From: Pseudomonadota bacterium
Lineage (GTDB): Bacteria > Bdellovibrionota_B > Oligoflexia > Silvanigrellales > Silvanigrellaceae
DNA length: 61,513 nucleotides
Direction of reading: 5' to 3'
Assembly: GCA_009926615.1 (NCBI GenBank)
Contig: RFOM01000016.1
Coordinates: forward strand, 1-61,513
This document shows positions 8,418-17,489 of the stretch, in pieces; positions within the stretch are counted from its first letter, which is position 1; every line of letters starts with the position of its first letter. The notes beneath the pieces are model-generated. The model saw only the letters and a program-made list of their open reading frames with translations, was not told the origin of the DNA and did not search any database. The translations under genes and the position numbers were made by a program.

Positions 8418-9980
8418 TCAATAGGTCTGCCAGCCGGCGGGGATATTGAGCGGTATGCCGACCGCTGCGGGAGATGCGTAGGAAAACGGATACGCCGAAA
8501 GGGTCACGTTGTTGTTCCAGCCCTCGGAGCAATAATCGGACTGATAACAGACCAGCACACAGCCTCCGGCCCCGCCGCGCGATTTGACGGTCACATTGGC
8601 CGCTGTCTGGCTTGTCAGCTTCATCCATTGCGTATCCGATTTGAAAAAGACGTCACTGCCCTGTGCCGCGACGAAATCGAGAAAGGCAGCCGAGTTCACG
8701 CTCGTTGTATTCTGGTTGACATAGAAGCTTCCGGAGCGCCCGACGTAGGCTGTTCCCGTACAGTTGGCATTGGAATAAAAGACAGAAAAATCTGCGGAGT
8801 CGGTGTGCCCCGCGAGCGGTGCTGAATAATCGGCACAGGTTTCGTAAATGCTGTAGTTGTCCACCACCCTGCCGGAGCAGGCGTTGCTGTTGACACGCGA
8901 GGCCCGCAGCAATGCCTTGGCGCTTTGGTCGCTGTTGGCGACGAGAAAAAGTTCGTCACTCGGAATAAGGAAATATGTGTTGTAGTCGTGTTTCCACATT
9001 TGGAAGCGGCTCAAAATCGTCCCGATAACGGTTCCGGCCGAAACAATCTTTTGGCCTGCAACCGCAAACGAACTCGGATTCCTGCAAAGAAAACTGAATG
9101 AGTCGACTTCTCCGTTTTCCAGCTGACCATTCCCTGCTGTTCCGCCGCCGTCACCGTTGTCGAGTCCGCTAAGAAATTTTGTGCCGCCGCCCAAACAGTT
9201 TGCTCCGGACGGTTCATCGGTGAAGCGCACCAGTGAATTGTGGCCATTGAGTCCTGCAATTCCCTGCACTCCCTGACTGCCCTGCACTCCCTGTGCGCCA
9301 TTCAGACCGTCGGTCAGAGTGACACTTTGTCCGCCGCAGACGACTGTTGCGGTGGTTCCCGTTTTGCTCACACTGCAGCCTTGACCTGCCGTGCCGTCGA
9401 GAACCTGAACGGTTTGACCGCCGCACTGGACGTTCGCAACCAACCCCGATTTCGAGACGCTGCAGTTCGCTCCGGCGCTGCCCTGCAGTCCGTGAGCTCC
9501 GTCATTGATGCTGACTGCGTTTTGGCCGCAGGTCAGAGTCGCAACAGCACCCGTTTTTGAAACGCTGCATGCGGTGCCGTCGGCTGCGATACCGTCCCTG
9601 ATGCTGACGGTGCTCGAACCGCATGTGATGGATGACTGCCCTGAAGACTTGCTTATTGAACAGGTGTCGGCCGCAGCGTTCCGCACGGGCGAGCCGACTT
9701 CAATTTCCTTCCATTCGCCGTTCTCGCAGGCATGCAATTTCTTGGAGGCCTTGACGTATGCGATTGAACCTTCCCTGCCTCCGTTGCATGCAGGCAGTTG
9801 CCCTTGTTCGGCAACCTGAAAGCTGTGTGACTGCTCCGCACCTCCGCCTGAGTTTTCATCGGAGTGATCTTCGGAGACGGAACTCTTTTTCCCTGCGATG
9901 CCGCTGCAGGCTGCAAGAAGAATCACAACCGACAGGCGCAAAATCGGGATCCCGACACAAAACCGGTTGAACATCCCCAC
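8418..9980 (-). CDS. Lipoprotein with CSVSKTG repeats and a short collagen-like segment
   Basis: The 520-residue product is best started at GTG 9980, six bases after AGGAG. The signal peptide ends in the lipobox LLAAC. After a Ser/Gly/Glu linker come four repeats of about 25-30 residues with the pattern C-S-[IV]-S-K-[ST]-x-G, then C-G, then a V-x-x-x-D-G ending, so each repeat has two cysteines. A collagen-like GVQGSQGVQG stretch follows, then a domain of about 270 residues with further cysteines. Similar repeat lipoproteins occur in myxobacteria and Bdellovibrio relatives. Surface adhesion is the likely kind of role, but the function is unknown. The upstream region shares a conserved block with the XRE gene that follows. 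Confidence 0.75.
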   Translation of the reverse strand: MGMFNRFCVGIPILRLSVVILLAACSGIAGKKSSVSEDHSDENSGGGAEQSHSFQVAEQGQLPACNGGREGSIAYVKASKKLHACENGEWKEIEVGSPVRNAAADTCSISKSSGQSSITCGSSTVSIRDGIAADGTACSVSKTGAVATLTCGQNAVSINDGAHGLQGSAGANCSVSKSGLVANVQCGGQTVQVLDGTAGQGCSVSKTGTTATVVCGGQSVTLTDGLNGAQGVQGSQGVQGIAGLNGHNSLVRFTDEPSGANCLGGGTKFLSGLDNGDGGGTAGNGQLENGEVDSFSFLCRNPSSFAVAGQKIVSAGTVIGTILSRFQMWKHDYNTYFLIPSDELFLVANSDQSAKALLRASRVNSNACSGRVVDNYSIYETCADYSAPLAGHTDSADFSVFYSNANCTGTAYVGRSGSFYVNQNTTSVNSAAFLDFVAAQGSDVFFKSDTQWMKLTSQTAANVTVKSRGGAGGCVLVCYQSDYCSEGWNNNVTLSAYPFSYASPAAVGIPLNIPAGWQTY

Positions 9981-10069
9981 GTCGAACTCCTGCTGCTGTT
10001 CAAGAAACTCGTTATGCGGAATGCCGCATGCCGCCAAGAGTCAAGTCGACGAAAAAAAACAAGCCCTTG

Positions 10070-10092
10070 AGAAAAAGCCTCAATTAAAACCG
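10070..10092 (-). promoter_or_regulatory. Conserved upstream block, copy 2 (before repeat lipoprotein gene)
   Basis: This block matches 8278-8300 at 21 of 23 bases and lies 90 bases upstream of the GTG at 9980. The companion block GGATTTAAAGC sits at 10095-10105, immediately next to it; in the first copy the two blocks are 26 bases apart. Confidence 0.5.
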
Positions 10093-10259
10093 CAGGATTT
10101 AAAGCCAACTGCAACACCCGTTAGGGGCCCTTGCCTAAAGTCCTGCATCTGTCCTGCATCATTCCGAATGCGTCGCATCCAGACGCATAGCTGCCCGAAA
10201 AGGTGAATATTCGCTGCTTCCCCGATGGGTAAGAAGCGCCCCTGAGGAGACAAGCCGCC

Positions 10260-11291
10260 ATGACGACCAAAGAATCCGACAACGATAACGGAATCTCGAT
10301 CACAGGTTGTTTTATTGCCGGAATCATAATGCAGGCAGCCCGCCATGCTCCGGAAAAAATCAATACGCTTTTCAATCGAATAGTCCGAGAGATTCCGGTT
10401 GAGCGTCTCAACTCTCCGGCAGCGGTGGCACCTGTCAGGCGCTTTGCGGAAAATAAATTGAATGCGGCCAACAGCACGGGCACTTCGACTGAGAGAGAGG
10501 AACCTCAGCCGCCTAAACCGAAAAGTGAACGTGAACGCAAAGAACGGCATTACGGACTTGCGCTCGCAGAGCTGAATGCCCTTGGGGGAAGCATCCAAAA
10601 CGATTGGGCCCTCGGAGAAGTCAAAAACCAGAAGAACGAGGGTGCCTGCACAGCCTTTGCCATCAGTTCGGCCGTGGAATCATTGTTGATGTCCCGATTT
10701 CAAATCGAAGCAAAGGTCGATGTGCACAGGTTCTGGAAGCATTATGCCGACCCGCGGATGCAAAGCGGCTTGGACACTGCGGCACGTTCCAAACATGCTC
10801 TGGTTGCCGAGGTGCTGTCGGCCTCCAAGTATCATCCCTTCGCAAAAGGCGCTTCTCTGAGTCTGACAATTCCCGCCGACGGCGCAGAACTTTTGCACTT
10901 TTCAGAAGTACCGGCTGTGCTGAAGCAGCGCTTTCCGGTTGTTTTTGCAACCGTCTTTGACGACATCCGTTTTGACCGAATCGCGGTTTCAAACGGTTTC
11001 ATTCCGGCACACTTCGCCGGCAACAGCATGGCTCATGCCATGGTTGTCAGCGGCATGCAGACAAATCTCAAAAAGAAGGACGACATGTGGATCCGTTTGC
11101 GCAACTCGTGGGGCAGCGGCTGGGGACAAAACGGCAGCGCATGGATGGATGCACGCCATTGCCTTATGAACGGCTGCGACTTTTATGCCATTAAAAAGAT
11201 TTCACTCACCGAAGTTAAGCTGCAGGACGACAAACTCTACAGCCGCAACACAGACGTTGAACAGAACAAAGAGACAAACGGACACTATTGA
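10260..11291 (+). CDS. Papain-like cysteine protease (C1 type)
   Basis: The product has 343 residues, and GAGGAG lies nine bases before the ATG. The papain triad is visible: Cys130 in NQKNEGACTAFAIS with an oxyanion Gln124, His259 in SMAHAMVVSG and Asn282 in RNSWGSGWG. The first 100 residues are polar and Pro/Glu/Lys-rich and may be a propeptide or linker. I see no signal peptide with this start, although a short hydrophobic ISITGCFIAGIIMQ near residue 15 could act in export. It heads a plus-strand operon with a secreted unknown (12-base gap) and a DUF3857 protein (25-base gap), which suggests a joint process of protein cleavage or crosslinking outside the cytoplasm. Confidence 0.8.
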   Translation: MTTKESDNDNGISITGCFIAGIIMQAARHAPEKINTLFNRIVREIPVERLNSPAAVAPVRRFAENKLNAANSTGTSTEREEPQPPKPKSERERKERHYGLALAELNALGGSIQNDWALGEVKNQKNEGACTAFAISSAVESLLMSRFQIEAKVDVHRFWKHYADPRMQSGLDTAARSKHALVAEVLSASKYHPFAKGASLSLTIPADGAELLHFSEVPAVLKQRFPVVFATVFDDIRFDRIAVSNGFIPAHFAGNSMAHAMVVSGMQTNLKKKDDMWIRLRNSWGSGWGQNGSAWMDARHCLMNGCDFYAIKKISLTEVKLQDDKLYSRNTDVEQNKETNGHY

Positions 11292-11303
11292 GCGGGGCGC
11301 GGA

Positions 11304-12671
11304 ATGCTGAAACTTCGTCTTTTCTATTTTTGCCTGCTGTTCCTTTCCGCAGCCGCGGGAACATGCCTTGCGGTGGGAGACCTTAAAAGCCTCGGGACCC
11401 TTTTCAACCGCGAAAATCCGCAGCAGCAGCAGAATCAGCAGCTGCGTAACCGTTCCGAAACCGGTTCTGTGACAAAAAATAGCGACGCTCTGCGTGCAGC
11501 TGCACTGGAAGGTGAGATTAGGAAACGCAAATTTCTGAATCTGCAGCCGGACCTGTTGCGGGGCGCAGCCATTGTCTATCAGCCCCTGCTGCCTCCGCAG
11601 TCCAAAAACAGCAATCCGGACGCACTGTCTGTCAGCCTCAAAAGATTCAACATCTATATTTTTTCCGGTCCGGAAGCCGGTCGCTGTAACTCGTGCAGCG
11701 AAGATCGTGAAGGACTGCGCAGACCGATTATCGTTGTGACAAACAAAAAAAGGCACGTCATCGCAAGCTTTCAGAGCCACCGCGACACCCGTATCGGACC
11801 AATGTTTTCATTGATCAATCTGGGCCAACCGGCACATGAGACACTTGTCTGGAGCATTCACACCGGCGGAGCCGACCTCGCCTTTGACCACTACCTGATC
11901 GACCTCAAAAATGACGGCCCTCTTGTTTTCAATACCGAGTTCGCACCGAGATTCGACAAAAATGAAATAAAAATCCGAGGTGCCGTTGCGGTCCGAAAAG
12001 ACACCTCGCCTATCCTCTTTCTGAAGGGCGGACAGGGACAATTCCTTTCGATTCCGAGAAAATTCAGTCCGGATACAAAACTCGCAAACGTGCTGGACGA
12101 AGTGAAAGTCAAAAGCCAATTTCTCATCGGCGCACTTCCTGTTCATACCAAAGTTGCTTCGGGCGGCGAGGAAGAACTCGTGCTTTTGCAGATGGACGGA
12201 TCCTACAGCGATTTCGGTCCGCGGACCGAGGAAAGCTTCATCTACAAAGTCATCGAACGGCGCAACGGCACATGGAGAAATGCTTCGCATCTGGAGGCGG
12301 CTCAGGCCTTTTATCGGGCAGTCGCGGACGAACTATTCGTCACTTTGTCGCAACAGGACGGTGTGCAGCGCAACTGGACCCTCGCAAGCTGGGCCGGCTA
12401 CAAAGCCATGCTCGGTGAATGGGACGACGCACGCGACATTGTGCAGAAAAAATCCGACCCCGTGGCCTACAGACAAAGGGCCTGCAGGGTGCTGGCCCTC
12501 ATCAACGGCTATTCGGAGGCGGACGTGGAAGAACTGCATACGATTTCCTTCATCCAGCCGGCCCGAGGCAGCAAAGGCAGGAGCGGATTTGAGTGCAAAG
12601 CGAAAAATTTTACAGATTTTCTGGAATCGGAGTTCAGACTTCGCGGAATTTTTCCGAAATATAGTCCATAA
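11304..12671 (+). CDS. Secreted protein of unknown function
   Basis: The 455-residue product has a signal peptide (MLKLRLFYFCLLFLSAAAGT, cleavage near CLA). A Gln/Asn-rich segment follows, then a beta-rich region (FNIYIFSGPEAG; HVIASFQSH; FDHYLIDLKNDGP) that may be a propeller-like or FG-GAP-like fold, and a helical C-terminal quarter (LEAAQAFYRAVADEL; SWAGYKAML). A CNSC pair sits near residue 130. No family is recognised. It lies between the papain-like and DUF3857 genes in one operon, so it may be a partner or substrate of these enzymes. Confidence 0.7.
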   Translation: MLKLRLFYFCLLFLSAAAGTCLAVGDLKSLGTLFNRENPQQQQNQQLRNRSETGSVTKNSDALRAAALEGEIRKRKFLNLQPDLLRGAAIVYQPLLPPQSKNSNPDALSVSLKRFNIYIFSGPEAGRCNSCSEDREGLRRPIIVVTNKKRHVIASFQSHRDTRIGPMFSLINLGQPAHETLVWSIHTGGADLAFDHYLIDLKNDGPLVFNTEFAPRFDKNEIKIRGAVAVRKDTSPILFLKGGQGQFLSIPRKFSPDTKLANVLDEVKVKSQFLIGALPVHTKVASGGEEELVLLQMDGSYSDFGPRTEESFIYKVIERRNGTWRNASHLEAAQAFYRAVADELFVTLSQQDGVQRNWTLASWAGYKAMLGEWDDARDIVQKKSDPVAYRQRACRVLALINGYSEADVEELHTISFIQPARGSKGRSGFECKAKNFTDFLESEFRLRGIFPKYSP

Positions 12672-12696
12672 TTTTTTTCTGCTTCCGGAGGGCACA

Positions 12697-14601
12697 ATGA
12701 GAGCGAAAACGAGCCTGCTGATTCGGTTTTTATCGGTAATGATTTGTTTTTTTCCTGCTTTATCGTCCGCACGCTGGGAAACGGTTGATGAAGCTTCAGT
12801 CACCTTTATTGACGACCATGACGAATATGATGTGGCAGCCGACGGCTCTTATGTGAATCTTCGGCACCGCGTCGTGAAGATTGAAAAAGAATCTGCAATA
12901 AAAGACTACGGCACGGCAGAACTTGAGTATGACGGCGCAATCGAAACAATGGAAATCGTATCGGCATTCGTCAAAAACGACGAAACCAGAATTGCCGTTG
13001 ACAAAAAGTACATTGAACACCGCTCTGCGGGAGCGGACAACACCGGATTCAATTCGAAAAAAGTCATAGTCATTGCATTTCCGGGAATCCGGACAGGCAG
13101 CATCACCGAATTAACGATAAAGAAAACCCGCTTCAAGGCGATACATCAAGGACACTTTTCTCAAATATACACCCCCGGAACATTTCACAGCAAAAAAGGC
13201 CGGCTGATGACCGTCCGCAGCGCAATTCCGCTTCAGTATTCGATTTCGGGGCCAAAAGGTTATATCGCCGGCGCAAGCAAAAAAAATGGAAACATTTACG
13301 AATACTATTTTGATTTGAAAAAGGACATCTACCTGCAGATTGCACCAAATTCCGAACCCGGACTTTGGTTTCCTGAAACATTTTATCCTGTCATCAACCT
13401 CACAAGTTTTAAATCGTGGGCGGACATGACCGGAGTATTCAGCAAAAAACTTCACCCCATCATCAACTCAAAACTTCCAGCGCGGTTCGTTTCATTTGTT
13501 GAAAAAGCAAAATCCGAAACGGGTTTTGAGCGCCGCGCGGACGTTCTCGTTTCGCAGATGATCCAAGAACTCCGGTATATGGGAGACTGGAGAAATTCGA
13601 ATTTTTACCATATGCCGCGCAGCTTTGAAGAAATTGACCGCACCTCTTTCGGCGACTGCAAAGATCTTTCGCTGGTTCTGGCTGCCATGCTCAGGACACT
13701 CGGCTACAAAGCCGACCTTGCGGTCATTGAAAGGACTGAATGGCCATCCTACCTTCAAATGCCGCTGCCTTTGACTCAATTCTTCAATCACATGATCGTC
13801 CGCGCGGAAGATGAGAACGGCAAACTTTACTGGCTTGACCCGACCAACAGAACGGCAAACGCAAAAGGGAAATGGCCCGATCTTGCCGACCGGCCGGTGA
13901 TCGCCATGGCCCCGTGGGCAACAACACCGGAACGGACTCCTGCGCTTTTGCCCGAAGACACTCAGTCACACGCAATAAGAACGGATGAAATGAGCGAAAC
14001 CGGTCAGGTCAAAACTTCGCTGACCATGGTCTACAGCGGAACAATTGAATCGGAAATGCTGCCGGAACTTCGGTTGCGGGGCGACAAGAAGTCCAGCCAG
14101 TTTTTTATCAGCATGCTGACGGGCAGTAATCCGTACAAAGACGAACAGGTCGACGTGAAAGTCGCAGACCCTTACATTGCAGCCCCGTTGACGATAAAGG
14201 CTTCGGCAGTCGTCACAAGAGTGCCCAGCCGCACAACGGCCGGCTTTTCCTATACTCTGCCTGCAATTTTCAGCACACACGCAAATTTTTCGTCGGAAGA
14301 GCGAGAGCTGGGTGTCAAAATCGGAGATATTGAAACAACCGGCATGAAAGTGCACTTGACGGGAATTAAACTGATAGGTGAATTACCTGAAAAATGCGAG
14401 ATTGATTCACGCTGGATCAAGGGCTCGGTGACTTATTCTCAAACCGACAAAGGTATTCTCATAGAAACCTCGGAGGTCATCAAAAAGAATAAGTTCACCA
14501 ACGCCGAGCTGAAGTCTGCGGAATTCAAAACACTGATTCAAAAAATAAAAAACTGTCATTCCCTGCGCCAGCTCATTTACAAGCCTTTGGGCAAAAGCTG
14601 A
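12697..14601 (+). CDS. DUF3857/transglutaminase-like secreted protein
   Basis: The 634-residue product starts at the ATG at 12697 behind GGAGG. A longer open frame runs back into the preceding gene but is only a shadow of it. The signal peptide ends near ALSSA. The N-terminal half resembles DUF3857. A transglutaminase-like core follows with Cys321 in FGDCKDLS, His365 in FFNHMIVR and Asp381 in YWLDPTNR, the expected triad order. The C-terminal 230 residues form a beta-rich DUF2569/3858-like tail. Such proteins usually act in the periplasm, on protein crosslinks or as proteases; the substrate is unknown. It is the third gene of the operon that starts with a papain-like protease. Confidence 0.85.
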   Translation: MRAKTSLLIRFLSVMICFFPALSSARWETVDEASVTFIDDHDEYDVAADGSYVNLRHRVVKIEKESAIKDYGTAELEYDGAIETMEIVSAFVKNDETRIAVDKKYIEHRSAGADNTGFNSKKVIVIAFPGIRTGSITELTIKKTRFKAIHQGHFSQIYTPGTFHSKKGRLMTVRSAIPLQYSISGPKGYIAGASKKNGNIYEYYFDLKKDIYLQIAPNSEPGLWFPETFYPVINLTSFKSWADMTGVFSKKLHPIINSKLPARFVSFVEKAKSETGFERRADVLVSQMIQELRYMGDWRNSNFYHMPRSFEEIDRTSFGDCKDLSLVLAAMLRTLGYKADLAVIERTEWPSYLQMPLPLTQFFNHMIVRAEDENGKLYWLDPTNRTANAKGKWPDLADRPVIAMAPWATTPERTPALLPEDTQSHAIRTDEMSETGQVKTSLTMVYSGTIESEMLPELRLRGDKKSSQFFISMLTGSNPYKDEQVDVKVADPYIAAPLTIKASAVVTRVPSRTTAGFSYTLPAIFSTHANFSSEERELGVKIGDIETTGMKVHLTGIKLIGELPEKCEIDSRWIKGSVTYSQTDKGILIETSEVIKKNKFTNAELKSAEFKTLIQKIKNCHSLRQLIYKPLGKS

Positions 14602-14861
14602 CACTGGCCGTTGATTTGCGCCTGACCGCGTTCGTTGTCTGCAACATATTTGCTGCCTGCTCCGGCATCGTTCTTCAGCTGCAGCTAAAGCTCTTCATCG
14701 GCAACAAGTTCAGCGCCGATACCGTTGCGAATGCGGCAAGTCTGAAGATGCAGGGTGCGGCCTGAGTCGTCGGGCGGATTATGACTTCACGCGGTCAGCA
14801 GACAACGGACAACAGGGTGAATATAGTTTTCGCATCCCTTCGTCCGACTGGTTGCTGAAAC
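14602..14861 (+). pseudogene. Possible frameshifted remnant of a small exported protein
   Basis: Between the DUF3857 gene and the DUF4105 gene, one plus-strand frame reads a hydrophobic segment with AACSG and then about 25 ordinary residues, stopping at 14762-14764. A second frame continues from about 14756 with protein-like text (DYDFTRSADNGQQGEYSFRI) into the 3' end of the DUF4105 gene on the other strand. This could be a decayed lipoprotein gene or chance. Nothing else is seen here. Confidence 0.2.
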
Positions 14862-16877
14862 TCAAAAGTAGTAATTCATCCGTCCGAAAAATTGCTTTTC
14901 TGAATTGAAGTAACGGGTACCCAAATCCATTTCGAAAGAGTCCGCCGGTCTCAATACAAAGTTTGACGAATAGTCGAAGTTCCAGACCGGTCTGGAGAGC
15001 AGGCCATAATGACGGCTCACCGCTGCGCGGGAAACCCAGCGTTTGTCATTTGAAAATGGAAAATTAATCAACCCGCTGACAAGTGGCTCTGCGAACAACC
15101 CTGATTGAGCGGAATGACCTGTTTTTACACCTGCGCGCAATGCGACTCGGCTGCTCTCCAAGAATAATCGCCAAGCATTCCCGTATTCGTACTGTCCGGC
15201 GATCTGACCGCAGCCTGCAAAACACATTTGCCGGTAGGAAAAAGAAAAGCTCCATGACTTTGACGAAAGGTGCGGCCTGTCCACAGGAATTGTTTCAATT
15301 CCAAGAGGTGTGAACTCGCGAAGATAAAGTTTTTTGCGATAGACCATTCCTTCGAGGCTGAAAAATGAAACTCCCAAATCGGCACCCATACCTGCGACGG
15401 GGTTGTCCAGCGTGTGCAGCGCAGGGCGCCACCCGATCAACAACCCTGTTGCAGGAGAACGGCCGTTGTCAAAGCGTGTCAGACTCCCAAGAGAGATTCG
15501 CGTTGGCGGGAATGCTTCGTGAGGCGCTTCGAATGCCGGAGTCGGAACTTTTCTGTAGGGAGAAGTCAGCGGAATTTGCGATCTCAGTTTCAACAACCCA
15601 ACTCGTTCATTTTTCCATTTTTCCGGTTCTTTTGTGCCGGCCAGCTGCTCAACTGCATCAATATATTCAAGAGATGTGTCAACGACGTTCACTTTTTGAA
15701 TTTCACTCAAAGCGTTGAGCGGCGAAACGTCGAGCTGTCCTTGCTTGAGAGAAGACATCAGCCTGTTAAAAACAGCACGCTCTGCTTCGCCCAGCTTTTC
15801 TTCGGCGTGCAAATACCTTCGGACATTTGAAGGTCTGAACTTTACCTGACTGACAAGTCCATGCTGATTGAAAACCTTACGGACCGTATCCCCCGGAACC
15901 ACCCATGAATTAAATTTTTCGACAAGGTGCAGCGAAGGTCGCGCAACATCCAAAAAGGCAAGCATGATCAGCGAGCAGTTGTCGTCAAAATAAAAGTAAT
16001 CGATCCTGTGGGTCGAAAGATCAAACACGGAGAGCAGGGCAAGGCGCACCTCATCGGGCTGCAGATTGAGTTCGTATTCCCACAGGTCACGGCTTTCGGC
16101 GTCATTGTATTCCTGAACCTTCACGTAATAAGGCATGAAACTGATGTATCCGGCGAACATTCCGGCCAGTCCCATGGGAGCATAAAAAAGAGGAAATGTT
16201 GTCGTCGGAACAGCCGCATGATTCAGCCCGAAATCAAGAAGCTCGTTCCCCTTTTGGCCGCTGTCTGTGAACTTGGTAAATTTGAGCAGTGTATGTCCGA
16301 AGAGCGACCCCGGGTTCCCCGGATAATAGGAAGAAAAGATCAAAGACATTTTTTGCGAATTCACGGTTCTCTTAAAAATTCCGAGTTTTCTGCAAACGTC
16401 CGAGTTGTTTTCCGGTTGCGGGTCTTCGAATTTGCGCTCTATAACTTTCTCAAGCCATTCGCGCCGCGCCGGAAATTTGCAGAGAGCTTCCTGACGGGAA
16501 GCCGGTGTTCCCTCGGTAAATGCTTTTATCGTGGCAGAAAGCTCGGATTCCGGATTGGTTTTGCCTTCGGGTGAAAGAAAGAATCGCGGATCATCGACAA
16601 GACTCTTGTGCTGCAACGTCCAGCTGCGCATGTAAAAGAGCAGCTTGCGCCACTGTTGCGAGGCAGCCGCAGATTTTAAAGACCGCAAAGATTTTTCCAA
16701 AGGATCAAATTCAGCCGCTTGCGGTTGATTGCGGTCTTGGACCGGCACTGACGGTGGAGTCGCACTCTCGGCAGCAAAGACTTTGCTGGACAGACCTGCG
16801 GCAAGGACTGCAGAGAGAATGCAAAACGATTTCACAGCGAAACTCTGCGCACAAATCATAAAGGAAACATCCGCCAT
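14862..16877 (-). CDS. DUF4105 (Lnb N-terminal-like) exported protein with C-terminal barrel-like region
   Basis: The 671-residue product starts at the ATG at 16877, ten bases after GGAG. The signal sequence is MICAQSFAVKSFCILSAVLA with cleavage near KVFA. The middle carries DUF4105 landmarks: YYPGNPGSLFGHTLLKF, FAGYISFMPYYVKVQEYND, SRDLWEYELNL and FYFDDNCS. Conserved His and Cys in this family suggest a papain-like (NlpC-related) catalytic fold. The last 180 residues alternate as in a beta-barrel and end in aromatic FFGRMNYYF, so the protein may sit in the outer membrane. Its start codon is directly preceded by a hairpin and T-run that look like a terminator and pair with the ribosome site. 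Confidence 0.8.
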   Translation of the reverse strand: MADVSFMICAQSFAVKSFCILSAVLAAGLSSKVFAAESATPPSVPVQDRNQPQAAEFDPLEKSLRSLKSAAASQQWRKLLFYMRSWTLQHKSLVDDPRFFLSPEGKTNPESELSATIKAFTEGTPASRQEALCKFPARREWLEKVIERKFEDPQPENNSDVCRKLGIFKRTVNSQKMSLIFSSYYPGNPGSLFGHTLLKFTKFTDSGQKGNELLDFGLNHAAVPTTTFPLFYAPMGLAGMFAGYISFMPYYVKVQEYNDAESRDLWEYELNLQPDEVRLALLSVFDLSTHRIDYFYFDDNCSLIMLAFLDVARPSLHLVEKFNSWVVPGDTVRKVFNQHGLVSQVKFRPSNVRRYLHAEEKLGEAERAVFNRLMSSLKQGQLDVSPLNALSEIQKVNVVDTSLEYIDAVEQLAGTKEPEKWKNERVGLLKLRSQIPLTSPYRKVPTPAFEAPHEAFPPTRISLGSLTRFDNGRSPATGLLIGWRPALHTLDNPVAGMGADLGVSFFSLEGMVYRKKLYLREFTPLGIETIPVDRPHLSSKSWSFSFSYRQMCFAGCGQIAGQYEYGNAWRLFLESSRVALRAGVKTGHSAQSGLFAEPLVSGLINFPFSNDKRWVSRAAVSRHYGLLSRPVWNFDYSSNFVLRPADSFEMDLGTRYFNSEKQFFGRMNYYF

Positions 16878-16910
16878 AAAAAAAGAACTCCAAGATATTA
16901 CTCTTGGAGT
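16878..16910 (-). terminator. Terminator-like hairpin enclosing the Shine-Dalgarno of the DUF4105 gene
   Basis: Read on the minus strand, ACTCCAAGA (16910-16902), a six-base loop and TCTTGGAGT (16895-16887) form a perfect nine-base stem. It is followed by TC and seven T, then the ATG at 16877. It lies 43 bases after the stop of the DUF3015 gene, so it can end that transcript. The GGAG at 16891-16888 is the ribosome site of the next gene and is buried in the stem. Confidence 0.7.
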
Positions 16911-16952
16911 CCTGACGTCGGTCAAGTCCTGATACTCAGGAACTTTGGACTG

Positions 16953-17489
16953 TCACTGACCGCGAACGCAGTTTTGCAAAGTTTCATCCTGCTTGACCTT
17001 GTCGATCAGGCGCGTTGCCACATTTGCCGGCACTGCATCTGAAAAGATTTCGGTGTGGCCCGTTTGCGTGACAGAGGCAAACGTCGTGAATTGTTCGTCC
17101 GCACCGCAGCCCACGATTTCGGCAAGACTCCGCAGATGATCGCCTTCACCCTGCGCAGCTTCTTTGTTCAGTGTGCCAAGGTTCACAGAAATGAACGTTT
17201 CACTTTCCATGCGGAACGTTCCGGCGGAACCTTCAACGCCATCTGAGCAGTTGGATGTCCCTGTCGTGATCGGGTAGGAACCGGGGAAGAACGTGTTGTT
17301 TGTGGTTGCAGCAGAAAGCTGCGGACCCATTGAGTTGTTCTTTCCAAACACGGTGGATCCCAGACCGCAGCCGGCCATACCGTAGTTGGGAGTCTGATAG
17401 GAGGCTTTCTTGGCCTTCTTATCCTGAGCAACAGACAAAGCCGGAGCAAAAGTCGCAGCTGCGACAAGCGCGATAACAGTCTTTTTCAT
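16953..17489 (-). CDS. DUF3015 family secreted protein, copy 2
   Basis: The 178-residue product has a signal peptide (MKKTVIALVAAATFAPALSVA). The mature part has the DUF3015 hallmarks YGMAGCGLGS near its start and TTGTSNC in the middle, plus two later cysteines. The start codon overlaps the stop of the upstream paralogue by one base, with GAGG at the right distance, so the two are translationally coupled. The function of the family is not known; periplasmic location follows from the signal peptide. Confidence 0.85.
   Translation of the reverse strand: MKKTVIALVAAATFAPALSVAQDKKAKKASYQTPNYGMAGCGLGSTVFGKNNSMGPQLSAATTNNTFFPGSYPITTGTSNCSDGVEGSAGTFRMESETFISVNLGTLNKEAAQGEGDHLRSLAEIVGCGADEQFTTFASVTQTGHTEIFSDAVPANVATRLIDKVKQDETLQNCVRGQ

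Noticed and set aside
12154..12696. Upstream extension of the DUF3857 gene
   Set aside because: The frame is open but overlaps the preceding secreted protein; the signal peptide and GGAGG lie at the ATG at 12697.
15927..16574. A 215-codon plus-strand open frame
   Set aside because: It is antisense to the DUF4105 gene, has no good ribosome site, and its residues are Arg/Gln-rich with no domain. The minus-strand gene explains the region.
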